Part shown: piece after piece, positions 23,921 to 36,800 of the stretch | Position numbering within the stretch: position 1 is the first letter of the stretch | How the letters are laid out: each line of letters starts with the position of its first letter | Origin: Lutraria lutraria | Taxonomy: Eukaryota; Mollusca; Bivalvia; Venerida; Mactridae | Direction of reading: 5' to 3' | Length of the DNA stretch: 64,000 bases | Assembly: GCA_964023205.1 (NCBI GenBank) | Contig: OZ026834.1 | Span: forward strand, 27,938,756 to 28,002,755 | The notes under the pieces: model-generated | The model's input: the letters and a program-made list of their open reading frames with translations, nothing else | What the model was told of the DNA's origin: nothing | Databases searched by the model: none | Made by a program: the position numbers and the translations under genes

Positions 23921-24037
23921 CATGAAATCATGCAGAGACATAGATAACATGAACATGAAATCATGCAGAGACATAGATAACATGAACATGAAATCATGCA
24001 GAGACATAGATAACATGAACATGAAATCAAGCAGGGA
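23921..24037 (+). repeat. 33-bp tandem repeat, about 3.5 copies
   Basis: Unit starts CATGAAATCATGCAGAGACA at 23921, 23954, 23987 and 24020, with the last copy partial and mutated. The unit contains CAGAGACATAGATAACA, identical to the left half of the mini-element at 10809. 23643-23920 shows nothing recognisable. Confidence 0.85.
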
Positions 24038-24055
24038 CTAGAATGTGCATTTCTG

Positions 24056-24846
24056 TATATGATCAGGGTCTTTCAATTGAATGGTCTGGACTCGTGCTCT
24101 TCGGGCGCTTATCTCTGTATAAACATCAAGTTGTGCTATCGATACTTAGCGGAGAGCTTTTTTCACGCGTGTATATATAACACACACATTTTCAATTTCC
24201 ATTTAGTCAAAACAAGAGATCGAAAATTTAAAATAAAACTCATGAATTAACGGAGTAATGATCTTTCTAAAATGTGTTGCAAGCATTTCAGCGATAGATG
24301 ATTATTAAAGACGGAATCACTTACTAAAAATAGTAAAATCCATTACAACTGGTCAAACTCAAAATGGCGAATTCGTCAAAAAGGCTCAAATTCATGTATT
24401 ATTATTTCTTAGCATCGGAAACAATATGAAAAAGTAACCGCATGATTTAATTCAACAACCTTTAAAAGACATGAGCTAATCCCGACTACATCACTCTATA
24501 ACTTAAAAGGGTATATTTACTTACGAAAAAAACACGCTTTGCGACAACAATCTAGATCTGGGCTTAAAACGAGTTTTCGTCCATTATATACTTCGGATTT
24601 CAACATAAATAAACGGATTTTATCGTAAGAAATTGGTCAAATTAGAAGGGGATATTTACGATCTAACTTTTCGTGGAGCTCTACATCAATAATGTTTAGT
24701 AATTTGTAAATATTTGGGTATCTATTTCAATGCGTTCTTCACCGTTTCACAATGACGGCCATCTTGCGCGCGATCATGTGATTGCTACCCAACGTTTTAA
24801 TTTACGGAGTCCAGACCCTTCTATTTGAGTGACCCTGATATGATAG
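24056..24846. mobile_element. DNA-transposon-like element with ~42-bp inverted ends
   Basis: Left end ATGATCAGGGTCTTTCAATT...GGTCTGGACTC is matched in reverse by right end GAGTCCAGACCC...GAGTGACCCTGATATGAT. The interior of about 790 bp has only a 63-codon chance frame and a GC-richer patch near 24750 (GGCCATCTTGCGCGCG). No transposase, so non-autonomous. Confidence 0.6.
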
Positions 24847-24948
24847 TTTCCGGATTAAAACAAAATCTTAGCATCAAAATGATTGCTAATGCATGCAGTA
24901 CTGAATGATAGCAATTAAGGAATTAAACATACGTACATATAATAATTA

Positions 24949-25378
24949 AGAGACATAAAATTTAATAGCATTACCTATGTGTCTCTGATATAATCAGTTA
25001 ATACAACTAATTGATATGATATATACGCCCTTTATGATGTCGTACATGTATACGTTTCTAGACGAAATGCGTCTTATAAGAATTAGAGCACTCGTAAGTC
25101 CGGTTTATGCCGAGAATTCAGTTGCATGTGAATTCGGGACTATAGCTGAACAAATCCTTTGTTTTAAATTCCGAGCAAAGTATGTGGTTTTTGCATGGAC
25201 ATATGTGCATACATTATAATTATTGTTTGCATGCTTGAAACAGTCGCTGCAATATTAACTTTTAGCAAAGTGTACGTATGATTTTGCTTTCGACAGAGAC
25301 GTAGGCTATAATGCAATATAATTATATTGTATTATATATACCTACGTCCAGAGATATATACGTCTCTGGTAAGTCAAG
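24949..25378. repeat. Two further CAGAGAC-type palindromic elements
   Basis: 24949-24987 (AGAGACATA ... TATGTGTCTCTG) and 25294-25378 (CAGAGACGTAGG ... ACGTCTCTG, with an extra internal CCTACGTC). Neither keeps a clean target duplication. The interval between them has only short chance frames. Confidence 0.45.
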
Positions 25379-25431
25379 TGCTGCTTTCGGTTTGAAATAG
25401 AATAGTCACATACATATACCAAAGACCTATA

Positions 25432-25467
25432 CAAAGACCTATACATACATGTATGTATAGGTCTTTG
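25432..25467. repeat. Perfect 36-bp palindrome
   Basis: CAAAGACCTATACATACA followed immediately by its exact reverse complement, with no loop. The motif AAAGACCTATAC also occurs just upstream at 25421. It could extrude as a cruciform. Confidence 0.8.
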
Positions 25468-26936
25468 CATATACATTTGCCATTTGTTTGAATGGTATTA
25501 ATTAACCAGTACGCGCATTCTTTCATTTCGTTAATTATTCAGTCGAGTACTGAATAAATCCGTGTTCACCAGAAATGCCATAACATATGTACACCGTGCA
25601 TTTGCGGAGAAATACGGAACTGCCCGGAATGACGCCGATTAAAAATGAGAACATGTGACCTGATGGGCTGTTCTGTTTTTCAATTTTACAAATAAAACAA
25701 TGTTACAGAAATCAATAAACTAACTAGTATTAACGTTCTAAAACTAAACACCGCTTTACTTAAAGATATAATGTATCCAAAATGTCCATTATCTTCGGTT
25801 GTCGTTCCATAAGAGTGACCAAAACTGTGGTATTATTTTTATAATGAACTAGTTAAATTAATGGAACAGCGATTTAGAATAATGGCGACGATGTAAACCC
25901 GGCAAAATCGCACATTGACATTATTTTGCACGCATCAAGTGTTGCTTAGGACATAATTTGAAGATTATCAAATGCAAAAACACTGGATTGTGTTAGGTTA
26001 TGCACTTATTTGTATGACGCACTGTCCAATCTAATAGAAACTTGCGTCAGAATGTGAGTAGTTTTAGATATGGACTATTCTGATTATGTTGTTGTTTACC
26101 CCACCCACAACATTTTATAACGCAATTAAATTAATCAACATGCATTGTCACCATCAGTTGTTTGCGTCTTATGTTTATTTCTCACACCATGGTCACTAAT
26201 CTACTAATAAACTCGATGTGCAATACTTTAGTCTTGACTATCTGTGAAACATAAATGATAATCAGTTTTTTGAGGCACTTGAGTTTTTTTTATAAATGTA
26301 TTAAAATTTATAATGATAATTAAAGTAAAATTGAAATATGCACATGCAATATGTTCTTTTTCTTTGATTGTTTCGAACCCATTCAATGTCTTTACAGTTA
26401 TTGGTTGTATGAACACTCTAAAACTGTCTTGTTTACATTCAATATTTGCTGAATTGTGTCACCATGTGATAGTGAGATCCGAATCATATGTGTGTATTCA
26501 TGTATTGGTGCAAGTCCCCCCTAAAGGTCCCCGACCTTAGATAGAAATGAAATGTCATCAGTGATTGTTTTCCTTTCTTTGCGAATGGGTCCGGTTGGAT
26601 TGGGGTCGTGACAACTAGGTTATTGGAAATTTTTATCAATTTAATTGAATCAATACCAGATAAATTCTCTGGTTTCTTTGCACTAGTTATACCATAGATC
26701 TACTTCTTTTCAACCCAATTTGATTTTTTTTAAATGTTCATTTGGAATTCCTCCATTTAGATTTTGGAAGACTGAAGCTTAAATGCTCTGAACCCTAACT
26801 AAGAATTATGCTGTACTTTAACAATTACTTGTTGTATTTTTTATAAATGTGTAGTTTAATGATAAGTCTTGGTAAAATTGTATTATTGGTAGTTTTGTTG
26901 TTCATAATGAAACTTCTGTTTATTTTTCGTTTGCAG
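25468..26936 (+). promoter_or_regulatory. Upstream of the PARP gene; 5' UTR exon not located
   Basis: The first coding exon is preceded directly by an acceptor (TTTGCAG at 26936), so at least one non-coding exon and the promoter must lie upstream. I could not identify them. A YY1-like AATGGCGACGATG at about 25884 is a weak candidate for a start region. No other ORF is credible here. Confidence 0.25.
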
Positions 26937-26941
26937 TTAAA

Positions 26942-27829
26942 ATGGATAAAGGGGACAGAAGTCCAGGAAAAAAAGACCTTGGAATTAAAATGTCTTCTAG
27001 TCCAGATAAAATGAAAGACACAGAAGTGAAATGTGAAGCACAGACTCCAGGAGGTTCTAAGGTGACATAATATTCTTTTCAGGTCTTTTCTTTATTATAT
27101 AGTTGTTAAGGCCCTTTGAAAATGTTTGCTATTTTCACCAAATTTCCAATTTACTCCTTGAAATATCATTCCCCAAATTGGTTCCAGGCGAGAATTATTT
27201 CGTCCAAAGAGGCTTCAACCCACAATTTCACCCAATAATAAGGCCTCAAAATACAAAGAATGTCCCTGTAATATAAAATGTGAAACCGACTTAATTAACC
27301 ATCTTCTACTTATACTGGAGTAAGTTAAATGTTTCTACTGTCATGACTCAACTTTCAATGATGAATAAAATTTGATTAACATGATAAGCCCTGCTAATGG
27401 CTGCTATATTTGTCAAGCTTGGTCATGATGATGTTACTAAGCTGTATTTTGATAGCAGTCAGATATGCAGTGTGATCACCAGTTCAGTGTTTGCTAGAAG
27501 TTCTACTTCAAAAAGACTGTTGAATAGATGTACTTAAATAGCAGACCAAAGTCTTTAAAATGTCAATCTCTGAGATGTACACATGAATGTCTAAATTCTT
27601 TAATTGCAGAGAAAACGAAGATCAGCTGCTGCTGCTGCTGCTGCAACAAGCGGGTCAGTGTCAGATGATGTTGAGCCTAGAACACCAATCAAACGACAGA
27701 GAGTTCCTGTGCAGAAGTTCCAATCACCAGCGGATGAACTGATTCCAATGCCATCAACATCGAAACAGAAAGATCAGACAGAATTGTTGCACAAGAAAAG
27801 CAGCTTTTTGGGTGTCAGAGGAGAGGAAG
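26942..27829 (+). CDS. PARP exons 1-2: basic, Ala-rich N-terminus with nuclear-localisation-like clusters
   Basis: Residues 1-113. Ser/Lys-rich start (MDKGDRSPGKKDLG), then KRKRRS across the exon 1-2 junction, a seven-residue Ala tract and TPIKRQRVPVQKFQSP. The two basic clusters look like nuclear-localisation signals. The Ala tract is coded by six GCT plus GCA (27625-27645), a potential length-variable microsatellite. Probably disordered. Confidence 0.8.
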
Positions 27830-30800
27830 GTTTGTTTACAAAGTTTGGTTTGATTTTTGGGAAATTAATGCATGTACCTCAGGGCTTAACACTATTTTTC
27901 AGACTACTCATCCGGCTAGACGTCCAGCTTAGAATTTTAACTAGTTCTTCAACAATTAAACTTAAATTAAACTTAGTGTATATGTTACATTATATTAGAT
28001 TAATAAGCTAATTTTTTGTTTAGGTAATCATATGTGATCACTTAGTTCAACAAATATACTGAATGGATTGAACTCTTACGTTTTAGGGTCATTTTATTTG
28101 TGCAAGACAATACAGAATGTGTTTACAAATACAAGGAAATTCAGGATTCAATGGTTAGATTTGGATCAACCCCCAGATGTTTACAAGTTAGATTTCGTTG
28201 ATACCACAGATGCTGATTGTATTCTCACCAATGTGAGAATGGAGAGAGTTGCAAGGGATACTTACAAGTAAGCCCTAAATTAATTTAATTTATTCTTCTG
28301 AGCACTTGACTGAACTTTACAGGTCCAGATAGTTAGACTACTCCATCTTTAATAATCGGTATTTTGATGGTCAGCTATTATTATTAAATGAATTATTTAC
28401 TGGTGGTACAGTCAAATCTGTGTTAGCAGCAACCTCCAAATAGAGGCCACCCTGTGAAAAATTCTTAGAAAAACTGAGTATCTGGAAAAAAAAGACCTGA
28501 ATGAAAGCCACTTGTCAGTAAATGCCATGTGATGTCCTTTTCAAAGGTGGCCTTTGTTCTCAGGTTTAACTGTATTTGTAATGGATTAATTTAAAAAAAA
28601 AAAATTTTTTTTTATTTTCTTACAAAATTTGTGTTGTTCATGTTAGATTACCAATGAAAGAACAGAAGCGGGTTGAGGAGATTTTAAACAAAGCATTAAA
28701 GAAAGAGAGGGGTGAGCCTATAGAAGATTTGGTGATGCCTGTATCCGATGATGAAGATTTTGAACCAGGTATGGGAACTGAGTTATGCCCCTTGACGGTT
28801 TGAAAATTAATTTTGATGGGCGTATTTTGTGACCTGGCACTCTTGTTGCTAGGTTGACTTGGAGGAGTATAAACACAGGGGTGTGACTTTTCCCTAGATA
28901 GGTGGATTTCTGTGGTTTTGATCATTACCTGTATCCAGTGGCCCTAGGAGCCCCAAGCCCTCAGCTCAAAGAGTCAGATTTTCCTACTTTTTTACCATCT
29001 TACATATCACAAACCTGATAGGGTAGTACATGTATATGTTTTAGCTATCACATACTGTGTTTCTGTAGAAATTAACCATGTGCATTAAATTCAGAAGTAA
29101 AAATGGACTTGTATAAGATTGTCATAGCTTGCATTAAACAAAGTGGCATATGTTAAAATGATTAGTTTAGTCAACCTGTTGCTAGAAGTGCTATCATCTT
29201 ATGACTTTATTTTGCAGATTCTGAGGAGGATGAAACCCCAAAAAAGTCTAAAGGACGTAAAAGTTTACCACCTCCAAAAGGTAGATTTCACCATTATCAA
29301 CAGTCGTTTTTATGGGGAAATTGTAAAAAATAAAATATTTTGATATCTTGGATTTTCGGAACTTAAGCTTTTTAGTGCTTCTAGTGCAGTCAAACCTGTG
29401 AACAAAGGCCACCCTTTGGGAAAGACATAATGTGGTCTTTATGTACAGGTGACCTTTATTATGAAGTCATTTTGTTCAAAATAAACAATGGTGTTTTAAA
29501 ATATGGCCTTTCTCAAAGGGTGGCCTTTGTTCAGAAGTGGCCACTAACAAAGGTTTGACTGTAATTGTTAATTTTATGTATTAATTTTTATTTTCTTGCT
29601 TGTTAATGTGTTTGTAACTTTACTTGTACTAGACTTAAAATTATTGTTTTTTTTTGGTTAAAAAAATTCCTTGATCTGATAGTATTTATGATTAAAATAG
29701 AAATATTATATCTAATATTTTAACACTGATATATTTTCATTTTCTGATCTTAATTTGCTGAACTTCTAACCAAACTAATGTGGCAAGTTATTTTGCTATT
29801 TATGATAAAAAATAGCATTTTCCTTGAGACTTACACATGATATTTTAAAACACTACTGCAGTACCAGCAATGTAGCTAGCTTTCTTGGCATTCATGATTG
29901 GGTTAAAGATAATATTTAATCATGATTTTTTTGTTCCGTTTTTAGATAAAAAGACAAAAGTCAAAGTTGAAAAAGGTAAGCAAAACATGTGAATATTTCT
30001 GCTGAATCAGTGTTCAAACTGATTTTTTAAAGCACTAGCCTGAACTGAAAGTGGCCTATTGAAAATAGGCAATTTACCACAAGCTCAAATGCACAATTTT
30101 GAAAAAGTTCACTAGCCCGAATGGAAATGTACTAGCCCTGTGCTGTGGGCTAGTGGGTTAGCGTGAAGACGGCTGAATTTTCTTTCTAATTAAGACTTGA
30201 AAGGTATCATTTGTGTATACAGCGCAACCTCTCCAAAGCGAGATCCTTTTGGAGTAGCAAAATTATGTTGTTGTTTAGAGGATATTGCTCTAGAGAGGTT
30301 AAATTAATAGTTAAATCTAGCAGAGGGGAAATCATGCTGTTGTTGAAGGGAGGTTTTTGCTCAAGAGAGGACCACTCTGGAGAGGTCGTACAGTACTTGT
30401 ATTTATTATTGAGTAAGTCTTCACATTTAAGTGTGACTGTCACTGGCTGCATGTCACACATGAGGAAATTAGAAATATTAAGGATACTAGCCATACCATT
30501 AGCATGTTGTTCTGCTAGTCTTCTGAATGGTTCAGTCACCTTGTTTGTTGTATTTTATATAGGCAAAAAAGTTTCACCTGTCAAGAAGGAGAAAATAGAG
30601 AAGAAAAAGGGGCCTGATAGGGCGCTGAAGCCAAATCCTAAAATAAAAATTTTAGAAAAAGATCCATTTTTTGAGACGAGGTATGTATATTGATGTACAG
30701 TTAAGTGCAATAGGTTTTTTTTACAGAGATTTTGATGTACTTGAAATATTTCATTTCCTTGCTATTACATCTTATGATCTATGATGCTTTTATTTATGTT

Positions 30801-33800
30801 TTGAGTCATTTGATAATCTTGGTCAGTTAATACTACAATAAATAGTTCATTATTTACTGAAGTGTGGGATCAATTTCAGGGAAAAAGTCGAGTTTGTGTC
30901 AAAAAGTAATAAAGGAAAACTTGCTATTCGAGCTGTATTGTTGAATGACAAGAAGTTATTGCAGTCCTTGATAGATGACCATGAGACTGTTTTTCAGGTA
31001 CTGTTGTCATTACATTAAGTAGTATGTTACAGCTGCACTCTACTGTATTGTACAATAGTAAGCAGCATAAAACCGAAGGACTTAATTTGTGGCTTTATTA
31101 TTGCCCGCAAACCTTGGAAAATAAATTATAACCCTGCAAATAAAGTTTTGAGAAGGGGTATATTGAGTCATTCTGTCGGTTGGTTCGTCCATTTGCATAC
31201 AATATCACAAGTTTGTGGAGCCAACTACTTACACATTCCTTAAACGTTTGAAATTTATGAAAGTGCATTAAAATATACCTACTAGTGGGTAAGGGTGTTA
31301 ATATTTCTAAATAGTTCTTGAAATCAAATATCACATGTACAAGTTAAGTGAGAAGAAAAGTTTTCAGTAGCCTCATTAGAATGGTAATAGTTCCTTACAA
31401 AAAAAAAATACTTTAGAGGTTTGTCAATTTGGGGTTTAATTTGGTGTTTGAAAGGTGGTTGAACTCCTTGAATGTACATTATGGCTCATTTTTGGTACAT
31501 TTTCTGGTGTTCTTTGTTTCTTTAGCTGGATGAGAGGCGATCAGTTGATGTTTCTAAAAATGCTCTGCACTATGCTTTGGAGAAGGGGGATCATGAAGCT
31601 ATAAAGATATTGGTAAAAGATTTCTGTCAGGCAGAGAATCAGAGGCTAAAGAAAGGATCTCCACAGTCTGTACTTATCCGAGCTGCTAGTACTGGGTCGT
31701 AAGTAATATTTGTACTCATACTTACCTGAGCTGCCAGTACTCACACATGGTTTTCATAGATTATTTTAATTAAAGAGGATAACAGCAGAAAGCGGCTCAA
31801 AAGCGCAAATAAAAAAAATGCTGCCAGATTTTGACTCAGGATTTTTTCTGTGCGAACAAACTTAATTTTTAATTAAGCCCGATTGTAAAACGATTAAGCG
31901 ACATCTAACTATAACTGTTGAAAAATATTGTTTAATGACAGGTTCAAGTGTAGTACTTTAGAAAATATGAACAACACTGAATTTACAGTTATGATTATGT
32001 ACATGTTGGCTTGTTAAGTCAAAAAAATGTGGTTTGAGCTTTTGGCATAATATTTTATGTTTCAGGTATAACCCAATGTCTCTCGGAGGTTTGAGAGCTG
32101 TCAATCAGATCTCCCAAAGTCGCGGAAGTAAACAAGGCAATGATGCTTTCATCAAGGTATGCTTGAAATTTTCTTCTATAAATTTTTCGATGGTTTTGAA
32201 AGATCTTAATTAGTCCGGCTGGAAAGAAATATTTCTGATAACTTGATAAAAAAAACATAACACTTGTTGAAAAACGATTATGTGTACATTTAATAGTTGG
32301 TTGGAAACTTATTGTTGGCTTGATCATAATGATTCTGACTAGGGCATGACATGTAAACTGTGTTTAAAACATGGGAAGAATAATGTAATTAGTTCATCAG
32401 TTGATTTTTCCCTCACCCAGGATGAGCTTAAGCCTTTTAGGATGGATGAATGTATGTCCAGCCACAATTAGTTTGTTTACACTCTAGCATCCACAGCTCT
32501 GTGCTAATCTTCATCAGACTTTGTCACAATGTATGTGGCCACAATATCTCGAACAAATACAATTATGGGCGAAATTGTTGAGTGTTTTGGGCCCTTGAAT
32601 TTGAGAAATTGCTATATTTTAGCTTGTTACAGTGTGTCACCTTCATTTATTCACGAATCATATTTACACAGAATGTACGCATACCTGCATCCAGTTATGA
32701 AAATTGGAGTTTGTTTTGATCAAAATCTAGGTAGAAAAACAGGTTATACAAGATGAAAACTATATTACCTGGTATAGTGTAGTAGTTCTCAGGTGAGCGA
32801 TAGAGGGCCATCTTGTCTCTCTTGTACAACAAGTCACAAGCAGTGGACATTTTTAGAGTTTAATGTAACCTTATTACTCAGTTTCTTCAAAAAGGTATTT
32901 ACATAGTCAATAAAAGATCCAATTAAACAAAAAAGATCTTTATGCCCCTTGATTTTTAGAAGTGTCCCCATGAATTTGTTCCATCCTCACAGATTCTAGC
33001 AAGAACCGTGCCAGACTTTGATACTTACATTATATCTCATTGTTGTTTTGAAGGATTTAGATACAGAAAATCATGACTGGGAGGATTATGTGGAAGATGC
33101 ATTAAAACTTGGAGTTAGCAAGGAGACGCTGAATGTTCTGATCAATGCGTTACCTGATCAACCACATGAACATTTGGTAAGATTAAGATTATTTCTTCAC
33201 TTCCCTAGGGCTGAAAATAAACATAAGTTAGTTTGGAGTGCTCCGACCCAGAATTTTTGCACTGGATAGGTAGGTAGGGATTTTTTATGCCCCCGTATCG
33301 ATAGATTTGGTTAATAAAATGGTTAAATACTAAGTATCATAAATGTAATAATATTTCTGCTCATTTTGAATGTGCAATGGCAACTCTAGGAAACGTCTTT
33401 AAAGGGCACCCAAAGGGGGCATTGTGTTTTTGAAACACATCTTGTTTACTATATAACAAACAGTAAAAAAAAATCCCCAAAAAATTATTTGCTAGGATTT
33501 TCATGAGCAGGACAGAGCACTCCAAACAAACTTATTTTTGTTTTCCACCTAGATGATGCATGCAAATTTATATTACATTAGTAAAGAAATTGTTGATTGA
33601 TATTCTATTAGTATAAATAAAATGTTTCTCTACTTATCCATTATTTTCAAGCTGTTAATTTTGCCCATAATAGGTCTCAAAAATAGAGACTTAAGTCTGA
33701 TTTGCTTCAGGTTTGAAAAAAATATTGCTGCATATTTTCCCTGGAAATAGTTTTTTTCACTTAAAAAAGTATTCAGATATTTATTACCTTTTAACTGATA

Positions 33801-36800
33801 TTGTATTGGTGGTCTATTTTAGTTGGAAAGAGCTATCACTAATGTCCACCAGGCTGTACTTTGTGGTAATAGAAAACTTGCTGGCTACCTGGTCGAAGAA
33901 GCATTGAAAGATCAATTTACTGGATTTGGATATTTACACAAAGATGTAAGGAATAGTACTATTGTTTAAGTGTTTGGAAAATGTCCCTGAATGAAGTTCT
34001 ATTTTTGGTCTGTTCTACAACAGAGATGATAAACATCCATGGTGTCTTCAATTGACAATTTCTTATACAGAAGTTGAAGCGGTGAAATTTTCCACGAATT
34101 TGCCAGAATTTCTACCTTTTCCATACTTGTTTCATTGTGTTTTATTGTTTCCCCTGCACTGAGTTTAAGATTTGCTGTTTTTTTTAAAAAAAATTCTTCA
34201 CTCATGATTCTGTAGTAACTATCTTTTTAGGATTGCAATGCATGCTTGGCTTACATATATGTGAACTGAAATACTCTGAATTGTTTACTACTACAAATTA
34301 CATGTAAAACTTACCTTTACAGGTGTTATTATATGATAAAGAAGATTTACGTCAAACCATTTTGGCAGCATCTGTGAAGAAGAAACCATGGAATAATCAA
34401 TCAGTATGTGACTTTTGTTAGTCTGTGAGATCAGTGTTATTTTTAAGTGTGTATTTTGTTCAGTCAGTCAACTAGCAAGTTTCGTTTGGTTTAAAGCACT
34501 ATGATAAAGTACAGTACTACTTTATTCTGAAGTTAAGAGTCAAAGTCTCCAAAGTTGGTGATTGTCATATCAGGAAGTTTTATAAAAAGGTTGAAAAGAT
34601 TGTAAATTGTACCATATAGCATAGATTTGGTTTTGTCAGATACACTGTATTTCTAGAAATGATTTCATTGGTTTTTAGTCAGCGATTTTTGCAGCAAGCA
34701 TTTTCCTAAATACTTCTACAGCTGCCAAAAGCATTCCGAAATATTCATAATGGACCTACGTAACAAATGCATGAGAGTATGTCTATCCGAAAATACTGAC
34801 GTTTTAAGAACTTGAAATATTGTATCCGTGAAAGTTCCTAGGAATGCAGTTAGTAGAAATATAAGGGTCCTTCAGTGCTTAAATGGTGTTTTCATGACAT
34901 GTTTCGAATTAATTTGTTTACAAGCTTTTACTTACAATGACAATATTTTGAACTATTGACTTGAGCGTATAATGTGGAACTACCAATACTGTCATAGTTT
35001 GTTTTATATTAATTTAGATAACACCGCTACACTGTGCAGCAATCAACCCAAATGTGGCATACCTGACACGTCTTCTCGCTGTAGAACCTGATATTAACTT
35101 AGAAGATAAGAATCACAGGAGACCGTTACATTTTGCTGCAGTTTGTGAAGGTGTTGGACCTCTGGAATATCTATTGAATAGGTTTGTGGTTACATCATGT
35201 ATTAATATGCTGAAAATGCACCATGCCCTTTTTTATGCCATTTTTGTGTCCGGTAAACGACCAGGTTCCCAAGTAAAAAAGTATTTTTCCCCACTGAAGC
35301 TACCCAACGAAAGTATGTTAGTCTTAATAAATTCTTCAATTTGTGCAGTTGCCTTGAAATGCATATCCAGGCGGCAATCGTTTGAAATATAAAGAACATT
35401 AAGTCTTTATGCAAAAGATAGGATTTTACAGTATATTTTATGTATGTTTATACAGAGGTGCCAGCCCTATGGAAGTAGATAGTCAGGGTATGACACCGCT
35501 ACACTATGCATGCTCAGCTGGTAGACCAAGGAACGTTGACATTCTGCTCAAGAAAGCTAAAGAATGTAAGTCTTGCACGTTATATAGGTCATTGAAAATA
35601 GTCTACTACTGTTGCATGTCTATGTTAAAAATGAAAGTGCTATCATTAATGGTAAGAAATAGCAGTACTCAGTGAGTCTGATTTATGAATATGATGTTGC
35701 CATTAGCTTTATTATGATCAGCCTCCAGCTTCTATTTTTTTATGGGAATGAAATTTAAAAATTGTCAGGATTCCTCAAAAAATGTGTTTGACTTTTAATT
35801 GTTATCAAAATAATGCTTATTATCCCATCTTTTATCTTTCGCACTTGCCTGAAAAAGCTTGACTTGTAATAATAGATGTTAGTTTTCCCTTTTCAGCATT
35901 AGCATCACAAGGTGATGTATTCCAACATAAGTGGGGGCCTGGTGGTGTTGACAGGCCAAGTAGATCTTCATATTGTCCCATACATATTGCTGTCAGCTAT
36001 AACCATGTGGTAATGTTTTATACTTTCCTAGATTTCTTTTTAGGATAGGAATCTTCATTAATAACTGCTAACTTTCTGTAACTTCACCTATTTTACTAGA
36101 AACAGTTATTCAGTAATTTCATGATAGATGAATCTTTGTTTTGTTTAGTCAGCATTTATCATTGAAGTTTCTAACTTTTTCTGTTTGTTTATTTATTATT
36201 TGTATCTAGGCTGTTGTAAAGATTTTGATCAAACATCAGGTGGATGTGAATAAACAGTTATCTGCAGGAAAAAACAGGATTACACCATTAATGGTCGCGG
36301 CTGAACACGGGGATCTGGAATTGTGTAAAGTTCTTGTACAGAATGGAGCACATATCGAACAGCTTGGTGAGTTTTGTGTTTTATGATGGTAATTATCAAT
36401 TTTTATAAGCCCAGGCACTTCTGAGTTATTCCCCTTGACGCTTTGAAAAATTAATTTTGATGGGCGTATTTTGTGACCTGGTACTCTTGTTGTTGTATAG
36501 CTTTTGTATGAAATGATAACTTGCATTAAGTTTTTCTTTGAAAACTTCTTGAAACTTTGTTATCAAGTCCAGGGGTTTTCTTTAATATATGTAGTTGTTA
36601 AGAGCCTTTCTGTCTCAAAATGTCTTTGAAACCATGCTATTTTCCCATAATTTCCTACTTCGAAATTTCATTCCCCAATTTGGTTTAAAGCAAGAATTTT
36701 TTCTAAGAAGAGGCTATAAGTCGCTATTTCATCCCCATATTAAGGACTAGCATGCCTTCTCCATAACATGAAGAAAACCCTTGAAGTCATCAGTGAATTT

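Noticed and set aside
23921..24037. CRISPR-like direct repeats
   Set aside because: The repeats abut with no unique spacers and the context is animal nuclear DNA; it is a simple tandem repeat.
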